Origin: Stutzerimonas xanthomarina DSM 18231
Lineage (GTDB): Bacteria > Pseudomonadota > Gammaproteobacteria > Pseudomonadales > Pseudomonadaceae
Assembly (NCBI RefSeq): GCF_900129835.1
Contig: NZ_FQXA01000003.1
Location: 372,001-436,000, forward strand
Direction: 5' to 3'
Length of the DNA: 64,000 nucleotides
Positions 63,685-64,000 of this stretch are shown piece by piece (position 1 is the stretch's first letter; each line of letters opens with the position of its first letter). A program made the position numbers and the translations under genes. Below the pieces are notes generated by a model. The model was not told the origin of the DNA, searched no databases, and saw nothing but the letters and a program-made list of their open reading frames with translations.

Positions 63685-64000
63685 TCAATCCCAGGGTTTG
63701 CCGCGGGTTTTGGCGGTATAGGGCAGCCTCTGCTGCATGGCTGCCTTCGCCAGCACATGGGCGCTGACCGGCGCAGTCAAAAACAGAAACAGGGTGATCA
63801 GCACTTCATGGACGCTGAGGCCATTGCCCTGATTACTGAAGAAGATCATCGAAGCGATGACGATCCCACCGACTCCAAGCGTGGTCGCCTTGGTTGGCCC
63901 ATGCAAACGCGTAAAGAAATCAGGAAGGCGATACAAACCGATCGCTCCCACCAGGGCAAACACGCTTCCCACGATCAGAAATGCGCTTACCAGCAGCTCT
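63685..64000 (-). CDS. mnhG: Monovalent cation/proton antiporter subunit G (5' end outside window)
   Basis: The frame runs from stop 63685 past the right edge; a GTG at 63972 is internal, since hydrophobic family sequence (LLVSAFLIVGS) continues upstream of it. Three membrane helices and the signature LYRLPDFFTRLHGPTKATTLG identify the PhaG/MnhG subunit of multisubunit Na+/H+ (or K+/H+) antiporters. Sibling subunits should lie just outside on the same strand. It converges on glnD. Confidence 0.88.
   Translation of the reverse strand, partial: ELLVSAFLIVGSVFALVGAIGLYRLPDFFTRLHGPTKATTLGVGGIVIASMIFFSNQGNGLSVHEVLITLFLFLTAPVSAHVLAKAAMQQRLPYTAKTRGKPWD

Overview
The window is GC-rich chromosomal DNA from a gammaproteobacterium of the Pseudomonas/Stutzerimonas group. 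The main evidence is gene order: tsf/rpsB, pyrH-frr-uppS-cdsA-dxr-rseP-bamA-skp-lpxD-fabZ-lpxA-lpxB-rnhB-dnaE-accA-tilS-pyrG-kdsA-eno-ftsB-ispD, and ispF-truD-surE-pcm-popT-nlpD-rpoS followed by the small RNA rsmZ. That is the usual Pseudomonas arrangement, and many proteins read as close relatives of P. aeruginosa ones. I assign the species group from overall resemblance only; no rRNA or marker comparison was possible. No tRNA, rRNA, CRISPR array, insertion sequence or prophage was seen.

Layout. 1-6.8 kb holds two regulator/target modules. In the first, a TetR gene is divergent from a glutathione S-transferase and a flavin-dependent oxidase-like gene. In the second, a TetR gene is divergent from an RND efflux pair that resembles mexL-mexJK. 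7-20.5 kb is an accessory-rich stretch of small units: dGTPase, a MOSC protein, a chemoreceptor, an amino-acid exporter, a YebC-family protein, an HNH nuclease, a universal stress protein divergent from a truncated hemoglobin across an FNR/Anr-like site, a two-gene HAM1-like/SIR2 unit, an outer-membrane barrel protein, a sodium/solute symporter, and a GNAT-NUDIX pair. 20.4-27 kb carries rsmZ with its GacA-type upstream element, then rpoS and its conserved upstream genes. 27-33.7 kb has an ArsR/ene-reductase unit, the glutathione-dependent formaldehyde detoxification pair (fghA, adhC) with a divergent LysR gene, and a ribosome-hibernation-factor-like gene followed by a bacterial eRF1-like gene. 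33.7-59.8 kb is a nearly unbroken minus-strand run of essential genes for isoprenoid precursors, lipid A, outer-membrane assembly, phospholipid, nucleotide and translation functions. 60.1-63.6 kb has map and glnD on the plus strand, and the window ends inside an mnhG-type antiporter gene.

The most interesting locus is 15314-16661. It encodes an ITP/XTP-pyrophosphatase-fold protein in which the residues aligning with the metal-binding Glu and catalytic Asp are Gln and His, while the purine-recognition loop is kept. It is followed, 1 to 4 bases later, by a single-domain SIR2 protein with its NAD-hydrolysis residues intact. This is the KomB/KomC pairing of the Kongming anti-phage system, but no adenosine-deaminase partner (KomA) lies next to it. 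A nucleotide-sensing, NAD-depleting abortive-infection module is the best reading. Other points worth a look are a perfect 18-bp palindrome over the ribosome binding site of map, a 25-bp palindrome fused to the GacA box of rsmZ, the hibernation-factor/eRF1-like pair, and two conserved-looking small proteins of 43 and 48 residues.
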